Origin: Rhynchonema sp. JSB1_4
Lineage: Eukaryota; Nematoda; Chromadorea; Monhysterida; Xyalidae
Length of the DNA stretch: 64,000 nt
NCBI GenBank assembly: GCA_030248065.1
Contig: JASAMV010002350.1
Location: forward strand, 24,765-88,764
Direction: 5' to 3'
Shown here in pieces: positions 39,061-51,519 of this stretch (positions are counted from its first letter, which is position 1; every line of letters begins with the position of its first letter). A model generated the notes under the pieces. It did not search any database and was not told the origin of the DNA. It saw only the letters and a program-made list of their open reading frames with translations. The position numbers and the translations under genes were made by a program.

Positions 39061-41691
39061 GACGAAAACACACACTATTCTCTAGCTCAGGACCCACTCA
39101 AAATTGGGCCCGACATGGGGGTCCGAGGATTCGAAAATGGACATCTTTTTTTGGCCAGACTCGAAACGTCGGACCTGATATGGATCCATGGGTATATACA
39201 CAATGCGTGTTGGAGTATACGTCTGAGTGGGATATATATACAGACTAAGGTTGATGGATCGATAATGCGATCAACGACTTTAACACGCCCTTTATCACGT
39301 ACAATTGTGAATCGTGAAGGAAAGTAGTCGCGTTGGAACTTTCGTTTGCCCGAAATCTAACGCTGACGAAAGCACATACGACAACGTTATTTAACTTTGG
39401 TGTCTAATCTAGTATATCCCATTGTTTAACACAACGACAGAACAACAACACTGGGGAAGGCGTGTTGTACAACGTAATGTTTTTCTATCAGCGTGAAAAA
39501 CAAACTGCGGACGGTCTTTGTGACTTTGGGGTCTTCTTTCGGGAACAATGTTTGTCATCTTACATCTTCCGAAAATAGGGGACCAAAAGTGGATTTCTAC
39601 ATAATACGTCTATTTTCATGCAGTTACTCGTCTGATCGCGTGCGAACGCACAGACGCGAAATCGCGGTGTGAATGCGCGTTTGTACTCCCGCATTTTGTT
39701 CTTTCTCTGCGTTCTGAAAGTAAAATTGCTCGCCATGCTCTCAGAATGTTCACAAAATGCAAATGCTGTTGCGGTAATAGGTAGGTAGCACACGCGCGCG
39801 CGAAGTACTTCTTTTGGGATTACATGACGTGACAACAACAAATGCCACACCGTAACAATGAAGCATTCATCGCGATGTTGTGACGCACATTTGTTCAATG
39901 TACAGGGTACTACCGTAGCTCGAGATCAAACAACGTATGCCCAAACCACCTCTGATCTCAGCTGATGTTTCACGGGATCACGAAGTGGGCAGAGAATTTG
40001 GCATCGCCGATATCACAAACACTTGTGGTGACTTATGCGATAGCAAGCCGTTTGCATACTCAAAAGATCCATGCTCAAAGAAAACAAGCGGCGGAAATCA
40101 GTTTCCAGCCGAACCCAACCAGTACCCGAAATCGTATTTCTCCTTTTTGACGTCACTAGATTTCGGCGAATGTGTACGTTGTGCGCGCGTTTGGGTGTCG
40201 TTTATTTGCCGGATTAATGTACAAATATTATTAAGGAAAATGACGAATGATTAAGTGGTAGTTGACGACGCATGATGGTGGTTAAGAGAGTCGATTATCA
40301 TTTAAGTGTGTTGTACGTATGTTATACGTTGTCGTTGCGTGGGTGGAAAGGACGTTTTATTTTGTGTTGTAGTTGAAATTTGTCGGATTTATTGACAAAA
40401 AACGATGGATTCCACATCCAGTGCTGGCGGCACGGCAAGTGTATTATGATGAATTACATTCTGCCCAGATTTTTCACATGTAATGCATGTAAGGATAAGT
40501 ATACACACACACTTTACATGTGGCACTTCATGCGTCGATAATATGAAATCGCTGCAATAATAAAAAGCGAGATAAGATTTGTCTAGTGTGAATGTCTTGT
40601 GGTCCCAGAACTTTTAAAGAAATTCACGTCGTCATACGGTTTCTTGGGTCTAAGTGCTCACCATAATAAATGATCTACGACGACTCTCTCCGAACTACCA
40701 ACATGGTACCAACGAACACTGGCCAAGTATGATGATCTTGACATGTCTGACTTCAAAGTGTTAAGTGTGTGATCGCAGATGATTTGTGGAGCGTTTGCAG
40801 TACAAATATGGTCATCAACAGGAGATGCGGGATTAGAAAAAGATTTGGCATTGACCAAAGCTGGGTTGCCAAGGTTAATAATAAAAGTGAAGGTCTAATG
40901 CTTAAAACTAAGATGAGAACGAGCGCTGGTGCTCCATGAATTTACGACGGTATAAGGGTATGAGCGCATTGTTCGAAAGTTGAATAGGACCATCTTCATT
41001 TACGTTCGTGCCACAAAGCCCATTGTTTGAGGTTTACCCTCGCATGCCATGGTAAGCGGAATACCATTCCCGCGCGGTAAACTAGAAAAACCCTAACGAT
41101 TTTAACTACCGGGGCAACACCTTTTGTCCGTAAAAATATGGGGAACAAGAGTTTACATCGACAAATATGCAACAAGATCCCGTACACTTGGTTCAATAGA
41201 GCGACCGGTCTTATTTTTGGTGTGGGCAATCAATGTATGTACTATGTATGTATGTAGTAGGGATAATAACACAACAGGCGTTTATGTATCTGGGATTGAC
41301 AAAGTTACACAGCAACTTGAGACATGTAAGAGTATGGTGTTTTTACGGGTTTTGGTTACACTATAGTAATGTAACACTGAGGGCATGGGTCTTCCGTGTA
41401 ATGTACACTGTGCGCCTTGCAAAAACAAGCCCAAAATATCTCGGTATGCGCATATCTATCACAAATTTACGGGTGTAACGGAGGGCGATGTCAATCTGGG
41501 TTCACATTACGTCGTGTAAAAATAATTGGCGTTTATGGCGTGCGAGTGGGGTGTCTGCACGGAAAGGATCTGTTTTAAGGGCAACGACTGACGTTGGAAC
41601 CACATGCTTTTTCACAAGCGTGACGAAATGTGCCGGAGAAGTTTGACCAAAACCAAAAAGTCAAATTGTCATTGGTATTGATATCATAATA

Positions 41692-41956
41692 TTGGTCGCA
41701 CAATAACTGTATAAGAATCCTTCCAAAAATTTTCCTTAATCGAAAGCACGTCTCGTTGCAGATCACAAGTGTTCTATTTACATTTTTCGGAAAACATTTC
41801 TGCCGATATCACCCTTGTGTTCAAGCAGCTTCACTATAATACCGCCAAAAATGTTTTGGAAAAATATAAATAGAACGCTTGTGATCTGCAGCGAGACGTG
41901 CGTTACCAGTCAGGGAAATTTTTGGATGGATTCTTATATAGTCATTGTGTGATCAA
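41692..41956. mobile_element. Palindromic MITE (TTGGTCGCACAAT family), copy 1
   Basis: Nearly the whole 265 bp is an imperfect palindrome: TTGGTCGCACAATAACTGT on the left against CATTGTGTGATCAA on the right, with AGATCACAAGTGTTCTATTT and its complement inside. TA on the left and TG on the right suggest a decayed TA target site. Copy 2 is at 43022-43290. Confidence 0.8.
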
Positions 41957-42843
41957 TGCCATGTCGCTGCCTGCCCACGAGATACGGCTTCATCAGATAG
42001 ATACGTATTACACGGCAATCTTCACTTCGCAGCGTGTTGGAACTTTATGTCATACCGAAGTTTTCCATATAAAGCCCCGGGGCTTTGTTCGGAAAAAAGG
42101 TGGAAAATCGACTTTTATGTTTCAAACATTTTACCCCAAAGAGCGCTCATGGGTAGGTTTTTACCGGTAATCATTGGTATTGAATGTTCACATTCCTTCG
42201 AAGCATGCGTAATTCATCTAGAGTAGATTCCGCTGAAAAACTGCTCGAAAATCACCTGTTTCTGCCTCTTTTGCGTTGAAACATGTGATTTGCTGTTCTA
42301 GTTTTGGAAAACTTTTCACCCCAAATTGAGCTGCGGGAAATGTTTCAAGTAGAGCCCTCGATGGCTCTGGGGGGAGGGTTGTATATGAAAAATTCCGGTA
42401 CGCGTTCACAGTCTTTTGTTGATGTACCCCAGTGTTTCGTGGTGCTCAAAAACGCAACCACCGATATTTTACACCTGCAGTGGGCACCTTTTCAAATTAT
42501 GTAGTGTGTGTACTACTCATATGCCTGTCATGCATAACATGAACCCTTTTGACGTAACGATATTGTATCTCCTCGTCAACGTATTGTACGCTGGCATACA
42601 TGCGAACAACACAGAAATAAAACATAAAAACAAGACAAGTTGGTTACAATGATCGTAAAAAAACAAAAAAATTAATGGCATTGGAACGTGCTGTTGTCGT
42701 GATATAACCTGTTAAGCATGCCATTAGGTACATAAAAGAAAACAGCGAATATAAATAAGACCGTTCTAAAGATCATTTAGGCCCCAAAAGCCGAATTATT
42801 GTTTTGGACCCAGCAACTATATGAATAGTTTCAATCAACGTCG

Positions 42844-42849
42844 TTTATT
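42844..42849 (-). promoter_or_regulatory. Polyadenylation signal AATAAA for the Reeler mosaic gene
   Basis: AATAAA on the minus strand, nine bases past the stop codon at 42858-42860. Confidence 0.55.
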
Positions 42850-42857
42850 TCTTCCAC

Positions 42858-45800
42858 TCACGCCCTGGGCCCTCTTCCGCGTTTCGGTGGACATTCCTCA
42901 TCCCACAGATCCTCTGGAAAAGATATTAATTTCGTTAGAACTGACCATTTTTAACAGACCGTGAATGAGTTTCTTTGCATTGAAGCGAGAAAAAACTAGG
43001 ATTGACTTGCAAAACTTGGTATTGGTCGCACAATGACTGTATAAGAATTCGTCCAAAAATTTTCCTGAATTGTAAGGCCGTCTCGGCGTAGATCACAAGC
43101 GTTCTATTTATATTTTTTCCAAAACATTTCTGGCGATATTATAGTGAAGCTGCTTGAACACAGTGAGCCTGATATCGGCTGAAATGTTTTGGAAAAAATA
43201 TAACTAGAACGCTTGTGATCTGCGGCGAGACGTGCCTTACCATTCAGGAAAATTTTTGGATGGATTCTTATATAGTCATTGTGCGACCAATACATAAGTG
43301 CTTTGACTGTAAGCCCATTGTGTGATATGATCCCTGACGATTTACCAGCTGCCAGAAGTTAACTGAAATTTTCGAAACGATGTAAACGAGAGGAAGGTGT
43401 AAAGTTCGGCGTGAGCTCGGTGTCGAAAGCTCTATCTACATATATAAGCACGGTCTAAACCTGAAACATTTCGTGCTGACAGCAAGCAATGTTTCATGTT
43501 CGCACCGAACTTTGCACCCAACCCTTGTTTACACACCGTTCCGAAAATTCCAGCCAAATCTGCCGAAACAGCGATACGTGTTCATGGGTTCAGCAACGTA
43601 CCCTTGGAGTTTTACAACTTGGTCAGCAAGGTGCAAAGCCAAAACGGCACCCAGACCAGAGAAACGAACCATGTTCATCACTGCAGTCTTTGCAGTCAAG
43701 ATACTGGCCGTCGTCTTTGTACTTCTTCAGCACACACTCGCCGTCAGCACAACGCCACTGGTTGTCCAAACAACGTTGTCGGTGTTGTTTACGTGTTGTT
43801 GTTGTTGTTCTACGTGTTGTTGTGGTCGTGGTCGGTCGACGAGTGGTTGTTGTTGTCGTTGTCGGTTTGCGCGTTGTTGTCGCTGTTGTTGTTGTTTTCG
43901 GTGTTGTTGTGGTTAACGTGCGCAACTGTATTGGTGTTGCTGTTCTAGTCGTTGTTTGAATTGCTTCTGTTGTCGTCGTTGTTGGCTCCTCTTTGGGCGT
44001 ATCGATCTTTGTGAAGAAACTTTCCGGACTCATTGGCTCCACTTCCTCTGACGACGATTCTGCAGCCAGTTCAGGAGTTTTGGCTGCTCGCTGCAAAACA
44101 GGTTCAGATTTGCATCACCGCTGTTCAGTGGTACAGATACTGTATATCTGGGACAGCAGGCCAATGCATCTCTATAGATGTTCGCGTAGTGGGAAGACGT
44201 GGATTGTGCGATTACAAAACTAATGTAGATTCATTACAGGTCATTACGACGTTGCACTTGACCAATATTCCCCCTCCTGAACTTCAAACCAGGACGAGAA
44301 CCTTGTGTGAGCGAATGCACACTTTGGCGATGGTATGTATATACGGTGCTCGCCCACCATCTATGCACCATCGCCAAGAAGCATGCTCAGTCCGAGGCTT
44401 AGGGCGGACTTAGGTTGAGCACGGAATCCGGAATCCGGAAATATTCACATGCAAAAACTTTTATTTATTTCCGGATGCGGAACAGCATCTGCGTTTTCCG
44501 GAATTATTTTCGGATTCCGGCTTCCGGATGAAATATGAAAAACGCAGAACTCGGAAATATTTCGCATTTCTTTTGAAAACACAGTGAAGTAAAATCAGGT
44601 TGAAGGCTATAATTCCGTGTTCCGCAAAATTCAACCGGAAATCGGAATCCGGAAATATTTCCGGAAAACGCAAAAGTTAAAAAGTTCGTCCGGAAACCGG
44701 AATCCGCAAATATTCCGGTTTCCGTGTTCAACCTAAGTCCGCCCTAAAACGTCAGGCTCATCCACAGGCTGCAAATAGGCATACGTATATTTACATAGTT
44801 GAGATAATAGTGAACCTTTTCCGCCTCAAACACCTCGCAACAGGAGCGCCGGCAGAGCCTGTACACTTCGTCGGTGTCTCGACATGATTGTGCATCGTGC
44901 AATCCAGCGACCCACTCATCACAATCGTGACCGATGTTGAACAGACGCAGACAGGAATGGTCTGGAACGTGGGGGAACATTTGATGACTTGTGATGATTG
45001 GGTGGTGCACCAGGACATCGTCGGAGTCGAATTCGTCTACTTTGGAAAGATATTTGATGTGAACATAAGAGACATCTGATTTAGGCATAAGAAGTTTCGA
45101 CCTTTCTGAGTGTTTGCTCTGCTCGTGGAGCAAAGCCTAAACGTGAAGTTTGCACGAATAAAGTTAGTCCATTCCAACAGGTACATCTGCTTGACCAGAG
45201 GTCGAAGTCTAACACTCCATCAGTTGGCCGACAACCACGCGCGTCAATTATGCATGAGACTGTGCGCCCGAGGGTCACGTTACCACAAAAAAATGCTCGT
45301 GATGCCGAAAAATAAGAAACCGGGCAACCAAACTCACGGATGCAGGCGCTCTCACAGTCCTGTCGCGTCTCGAAACTGTTCCTCGTTCCATCACAGCCGA
45401 GGAAAAAGAACGGGGCACATTCGCCATTGAAATACGTCCATCTTTCGCCCGACAGTGGCTTGCAGTAGCGACCGGCCTTGCCCGGCTCGTGCATGCACGC
45501 GTCTGTAAAGATTATTTGAGCTCGGCTGTCGCGGGTGGAGCGGGGAGTAAAAGATCAAGAACTGGTCGGCGTGTGCAGTGTTTGTTCGGTTCGGTCAGGA
45601 TTGTCAGGATTCGGTACCCAACCAATCAGTTCGACTCTCATGCCACCAAAGTGCGTGCGTGAAACGCATTCCGTAGGACTGTTTTGGCCGACTGCGACCC
45701 CGTCAAACACAGCCTGCGACAACAACTACCCGCGACACTGCAGTCGGGCGCAATGGACTGCTTTGGTGCATGAATGGTACAATGGCTCACCGCATTGTCA

Positions 45801-48800
45801 GGTGGTATGTACTGTACATATGTATGTGGGGTTGTATGCATAGTTGTCTGTTAGGCGCGGTCGCAGTTTGACCGCAGTCAATCGCCGTCGGTCAAAACAA
45901 TCCAGCCAACTGGGGGCGTCACCTAGACTGGCTTAGAAGATCCGCACGTCTAAATACGAAGCAGCCAGATGAGCACTAACTAATGCTAGTGCTGTCGCCG
46001 ACGGGCACCACCGGTCCGGCAGCTATGGCGCGCAGTTGACGATCGATCAAACATCGTGACTCGCATTCAGCTTTGGTCTTGAAATTATTGGCGTTGCCAT
46101 TGCAACTGAACCACATGTGCTCGCACGCTTGGTTGACTGCGTTGAAGTAGTGCCTGGATGCATGGAAAGAAGTTGGATGGTTGACAAAGTTGAAGTAGGT
46201 GCATTTCCTACCGGTAACTGTCGACAATATAAACTCGGCACACGAACAATCAAAAATTCGTAATCCAGCCTCACCGGGGCTCGTTTGGAGGACTGTAACC
46301 GGAAAACTATGCTTAGAAATAGTCAAGCAGTCTACGGGAGGTTCTCACACAGCCCCCGAACACAGTAATCCTGATGTGCAAGGATCGGTGCGAGACCCAT
46401 GCTGATCGCTGCCTATCGACACGTGTATCAGCGGCAGCAAGCTGGAAATTGTCATCGTGCGCTTCGATCACCAAAACTTCTAAATCGGGGGCCTCCTGTA
46501 GACTGCCTTTACACACTGCACACGCAGCAACGAATGCACAGCAATTCTGCAGATACATTCATGCCATTCAGATCTAATGCCAGCCTTAATGGCTATGCCC
46601 ATTCGGGCCATGGCCGGAACAATCAAGATCCTAAAACGCTCCTGAACCGAATAAAGTTCCCGAGACTGAACCGCTGTATGATATCAATGCAACTTGTATA
46701 CCTCTCTATCCATCCCGGGTTGTGACAGAACTGCGAGTTGGACTTTGGCAGGGCGCACGGATCGCCAGCAGATTCTTTCTCTTGAAAAAATACTTTTGCT
46801 ATAACCATAAGGGCTCGGCCAGATAGACCCGAAACCAGAACATACGAAACATTTTAGATTGTATAGGCAAACTACACCAACACGAGCCCGATTTCGAAGG
46901 TGGAGTGTATTCAAAACGAATAGAAAGAGAAAATCATCATGACCCATTGTGTATTCTTCAACGTGTAACATTTCCCAAATCAGCAACTGCCAGCTGCGAA
47001 ATCGAGCTCGTGTTGGTGTACTGTAGTTTGCCTATATTTATACAACAAAGAGCATGTACCGCCCAGCATCAGTGAACACGGCACAGAAGAGGAAATGTTT
47101 CACATGTTCGTGTTCCGGGAAATTGCATTGCGAATTAAAAAACCCGAAACCCGAACATGCGAAACATTGTCTCTCCAGCGCAAAGTGCACTGATTCTAGG
47201 CAGTGCATCTCTGCATAAGTAAATACAATCTAAAATATTTCGTATGTTCGGGTTTCTGGTCTACCTACGAGCCCTAAATGTTGGTTTTGGTTCAATGTCA
47301 TCAGACTTCGAAACAGATCCGGTACCTGTTTCTTCGGAAGCAGACAGCTTCTGTGTGTTGGCACCAGACGCTTTTTGACGGGCTGCGCTGCGGCCTGATG
47401 CTGCTGCTGTTGAGCTGATCGAAGGGAGGTCGCAAATTTTTTCCATCATAATTTGTGGAAAATTACAATCAACCAATTTAGATTAAAAAAGATCATGGAT
47501 ATAGGTATGCCAACCTGCCGGGACAAGCAGCTGTTTGTCGTGAACATGGTCGGATCTCAATCGATTTGACTGCTTGCACCCAGAATTTGCTGTAGTCTTG
47601 CACGACGGTCGCGCTGCAAGCGGTGTAATCACGTTTTTATAAATTTAAATTGATTCAACACAAGTCTTACGCTGATCGGAATTTGTGTTACCTGTAAATA
47701 TCTTCATATTTTAATTGAAACAAATCACGGTTTTGAGTGCCTCGACGCTGTTTCACTCAGGCTACTTCAGGTGCTGAGACGGTACCATCAGGTTTTTGGC
47801 CTTGGCTGACGAGACCCAGGCAGCCGCGGTATTAAACTTTGGGTCCAAACGGCAACACTACGCGTCACATGCACCCCGTGCCCTCAAAGCATACCCGCAA
47901 AAATGAAAAAAGTAACGATCCGATGCTGACCAAGGTTGATCCAAACCGGTCACCGAAGCGCGCCACCAAGCTGGCTGATGATTCATAAACAGTGAACACT
48001 GTAGGCGTTCCACAATAAATGGCCCATTTTTACTTCACATAATGAAAACATAAAAAGTGCAACACACTCACACGAATTGTAGGGGCCCCTCGTCCCTCGT
48101 GGCCACCCACTGCGCCGTCATGCTCGATTTCGGATCGTTGTAGGTGTGCGTAATGGAATCCCTGATTGTCAAGGCCAGTTATCATACGGATGGTCATAAC
48201 ATCAATTTTAGAATCGAAATCAATTTTAAGAAAAATGAATTGATATAAACCAGGAATAAACTGATTATTACTAAGGATTCATGACAAACATCCGCAATAA
48301 ATATCAACGCCTCTGTCTGACTCTGCGTTCGACTCGGAGTAGGGATTTTCGCCAGATGTTTTTTGAATTCGGCAAAGCTTCATCATAATTCTCTGGCTTC
48401 AGGTGCCTCGGCACAAGTTTTTGCGCTGCTCAAATATTTCATACCCGAAAACTTTCTGATAGCTTTTGATTAAAATTCTGACCAAGCACATGGTCCGAGG
48501 CCAATACTAAATCGGGACCTGTGGATCTCACTGCGCAAAATGGGACACCCGCCGAACACTCTTGTGATGCGGCTCCGCCACTTCGGGGTTCATGACCCTT
48601 ATTCATCCCGAATAAAACGACCCATAACAGTCAGGAATGCACTTCGAAGAAGCTAAGTTTTAATCGTGAAACCTCCTTGAAAAATCTAAGCTTGCGCTGC
48701 AGCTGCACCGTAATACTGGTCACGTGACCTGACCGCTTTCACTGCGGACGGCGTATCTCAATACGCCTTCACAGAGAAATGCATCCCATAAACTCGGGTA

Positions 48801-49539
48801 ATAATCGTTGGCTCTCTGCCAAACATGTTTTACAGCGGACGCACCTGGTGGAGCACATTTTGTAATCCTGACTTTGGCCCCTGAACGCGCCCAGTCGTTC
48901 CACGCGACCACCAGTGTTGCACGACGTGCGCGCCTGAATCATGAAACCCTTGAATCGCAGCGTGGCTCGATGACGACGGGCTGGCAGCAACGTGACTGCA
49001 ACGAAAAGCACTTATTCTGATGTCGTTGACGCTCGACTTGCGCGTCAACTACAACACTATCAGCCAAGGCGCAAAAGCAACCTTTAGAGTCCAACGCTTC
49101 AGCGGAATTCAAACCCGGTTAGTTATCAATATACGCTCATTATCGGTTGTGTTGCAAGGTATGAAGGCCCAGATATGCGACTCGTGACCTGAATCTCCGC
49201 CTGAATCCACATGATGGGAATAAGCCATCACTTGTTATCAACAATCAGGTTTACGATTTGGGCTCACACGCTTGGCGTGAAAAAAAGTTACAGCAAATTC
49301 ACGTAGGCAAAAACGAATCAACAAATCCACCGACCTTGCAAGGGCACTCCGATTTGATAGCAAGTTGTCGACAGCTCAAGCATGAAAGGCGCCTTGCCAT
49401 TCCGTCCGCCCGTATGACGTGGCGTCATCGAATCCAGGATATGTCCGGCACAAGGGGCACCGGTCGGCCAAGCATGTGTCCCCAGGACCAGTATCAGGCT
49501 GATAACTGTCACTATTGATGATGATGGAATTGCACGCAT
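42858..49539 (-). CDS. Secreted mosaic protein: Reeler, two Kunitz, ShKT, Thr-rich, LDLa; 11 exons, 596 aa
   Basis: Exons in transcript order: 49335-49539, 48845-48995, 48072-48161, 47515-47613, 47269-47414, 46702-46780, 45981-46153, 45338-45502, 44834-45039, 43670-44090, 42858-42913; all phases agree. A signal peptide (SSSIVTVISLILVLGTHAW) leads into a Reeler domain (GAPC...DSMTPRHTGG; LRFKGFMIQART; TVVQDYSKFWVQAVKSIEI; about residues 22-175). Kunitz 1 (about 239-297) has all six Cys with His after the second Cys, atypical for an inhibitor. Kunitz 2 (about 316-369) has all six with Lys there, so a trypsin-like target is plausible. Next come a six-Cys ShKT-like module (about 398-437), a mucin-like Thr-rich stretch likely O-glycosylated, and an LDLa repeat (CRADGEC-type, DCKDCSDE) whose last Cys lies in the final exon. 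Likely an extracellular-matrix or adhesion protein. Confidence 0.88.
43022..43290. mobile_element. Palindromic MITE (TTGGTCGCACAAT family), copy 2
   Basis: 269-bp palindrome flanked by TA (43020-43021, 43291-43292), with ends TTGGTCGCACAATGACTGT and CATTGTGCGACCAA. In the last intron of the Reeler gene. Confidence 0.85.
43367..43553. mobile_element. MITE of the GTGTAAA family, copy 3
   Basis: Ends AATTTTCGAAACGATGTAAA and TTTACACACCGTTCCGAAAA, with the AACCTGAAACATT / AATGTTTCATGTT inner pair. In the last intron of the Reeler gene. Confidence 0.7.
44402..44744. mobile_element. TA-flanked MITE (GGGCGGACTTAGG family)
   Basis: 343 bp with ends GGGCGGACTTAGGTTGA and TTCAACCTAAGTCCGCCC, flanked by TA (44400-44401, 44745-44746). 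The interior repeats CCGGAA motifs. In an intron of the Reeler gene; one end recurs at 18835-18882. Confidence 0.8.
46826..47261. mobile_element. TA-flanked TIR element with a nested MITE
   Basis: Ends GACCCGAAACCAGAACATAC and its near complement finishing TTTCTGGTC at 47261, with TA on both sides (46824-46825, 47262-47263). The inner parts of the arms pair as ATTTTAGATTGTA / TACAATCTAAAATAT. A third AACCCGAACATGCGAAACAT motif lies near 47143. The right boundary falls at the 5' splice site of Reeler gene exon 5. Confidence 0.75.
46864..47034. mobile_element. TA-flanked MITE of the TAGGCAAACTACACC family, copy 2 (nested)
   Basis: 171 bp, inserted in the element 46826-47261. Ends TAGGCAAACTACACCAACA and TACTGTAGTTTGCCTA, flanked by TA. 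The interior matches 743-931 in inverse orientation. Confidence 0.8.
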
Positions 49540-51519
49540 TATAGTCACGATTATTGTTTGATAAAAAGGATGGGCTTTGAATAGGTACATAAAATGCATG
49601 AACAGGTGACATACTGTGGGTATGCTCTGCGCTGGGCACAATGTTAGGTGAAAAGCAAGCAGTGAACAAGTAATAAAGTGCGTGCAGTTATAGATTAGCG
49701 ACCAGGTGACAATTAATTGCCGCGTTTTGAGCAGTGAACGGTAAGTGTGGGATTCACTTTACAAAGCTCAAGGATAGTTTTCAGTTTCGGTCCGAAATAT
49801 TGACAATATTTGACAACCCTCCCCCGTGTTCGGAGATATACGTATTATGAATGAAGAACTTCCAGAAACAATAAACTAAACAGATAATCAAACAAATAAT
49901 GAACACGTTTTTACAAACTGTGATTTCGTCCCACTAGTTTCGACGTCACCAAGGGCGTAGGATATTCATCACATGCACAGTACAGTTTTAGGATTAGTTG
50001 GCTGTTAGTAACAGCAGTGAAAATTACTACAATGGTCAACTTCAAACCACCTGTGTTGCACATTTCTTACGCGCACTTTATACTTTGTTGCTACGCGTAA
50101 TGTTGCTCCAGTTTCTAGGTTGCACTTGGAAATCTGCGAAAATATCGTATCGCAAATTCGGAATTCCGCACCCGCACTCGCAAAAGCAAATCTTTATTAT
50201 CGTCGTTATTATGGCAGCGGTGATGCATATCGTAAAACATAGGTAATGTGACCAAACAAGTATTATGTGCACACTGAAACCTGTGATTCCGATAAATATG
50301 TATGTCTGCACGCATATCCGAAAATGTAATTGTAAATTGGAATGGAAAGCCAGCTTTCTGAAACTTGTTTTCATTCTGAATAATGTTACATTGAGATAGA
50401 TTGAATGTCACATCGCTTATTGTTGTATTAGTATTTTTTCGTTTCGCGTAGACTTCAGTGGTGATAAAAATTTGTGATGCGTGCAAAAGCTTTCTGCAGT
50501 TTCTGGCCAAGCCATATTTCTTCGCAAACATGTTTGAACGTGAAATCAATTTTAGCAATTCACGTGGCGATAACTTTTTTCACTGCGGTGGTGCAAAAGT
50601 GAACATATAAATTTCCATTCTGATAAACAGACAGGAGATGAAATTCTCGAATTGCGAAGCGAGTATTGGATGATTTTTTGTTTCGCCTTGCGCGATCAGG
50701 GTCGATACACAAATACGACTAGGGCCCGGTCCAGGCAGGAGCCAATTTGTGAGCACTCGTTTCTGTTTTGTTGCGAATCAAATCAACGTTTTTCTATTTT
50801 GGCAATGCTTTGTGAGTACTGCAAGTATTTAGCAGCGTGAGAAATTTCTACGAGTGCAAAAAACGATCAATACAAATATCATGTAATGGGGTCCTGTGGA
50901 CAGCACCCTGACGTAGACCAGAAGTTCGGAACACAAAGTGAAGGAAATTCCATTCTAAAACTGCTCTTGCCGATTTTGAAAGGCGACCCATATCCAAGCT
51001 TCCATTCCTCCGTATCTTTTGGTTGCTGTTCGAGAATTTGACGATAGCGAGTTGCAGAAACGAACATGTTTACCAAAACTGCATGGTGTGCATGAAAGCA
51101 AGGCATCGTTTTTCTTGCACTGTTTTCATTTTATTTTTTGTTGTCGGTATCGTATGTTGTTGACAAACATGTCTATGCTGCACGAACTGTTGATATTTTT
51201 ATTTACAAATCAACACACCCAGGTATGTAATAACACCATAATAAAAAACAATCACAGTACAATTAATTCAAGGCCAAAAGCAAAAAAGTAGAAAAATAAC
51301 ATACGTAATGATAGGTGATATGAAAGTTGACGACCGGTCCGGTCCGGCTCGTGGACCCTAGTGCTGCTGAAATATTGGCAGATGTAAAAATTGGTCAGCT
51401 AGATTGGACTCGATCAGCAAGTTTCTGATACCCAGAATGCCCAACGCAAAAAACCAATATTCACACCACCGAAAACACATTTGACCAATTTCACAGTTTG
51501 CAGATGCACCCCATCGCAG
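49540..51519. other. Intergenic upstream of the Reeler gene
   Basis: About 2 kb with no gene recognised. It should include the Reeler gene promoter just above 49539. The open frames here lack domains. Confidence 0.5.

Larger units (their letters stand above)
39061..42857. other. Intergenic between the secreted gene and the Reeler mosaic gene
   Basis: About 3.8 kb with no gene I can support. It contains a palindromic MITE (41692-41956). A possible short first exon (ATG at 40404, MDSTSSAGGT) has no partner exon. Open frames at 39937-40254 and 41898-42226 have no domain. Confidence 0.45.

Noticed and set aside
40404..40440. Possible first exon (MDSTSSAGGT followed by a donor-like GTGTAT)
   Set aside because: No downstream exon in phase could be found within the next 2.4 kb.
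43473..43959. Plus-strand frames of about 150 codons rich in Val, Cys and Leu
   Set aside because: They are the antisense of the Thr-rich exon of the Reeler mosaic gene; the minus-strand frame carries the LDLa domain and matching splice phases.
46154..46326. Frame continuing upstream of Kunitz 1 with GRKCTYFN that could have supplied its first half
   Set aside because: The exon at 46702-46780 supplies the first two Cys with correct phase and spacing, so this stretch is intron.
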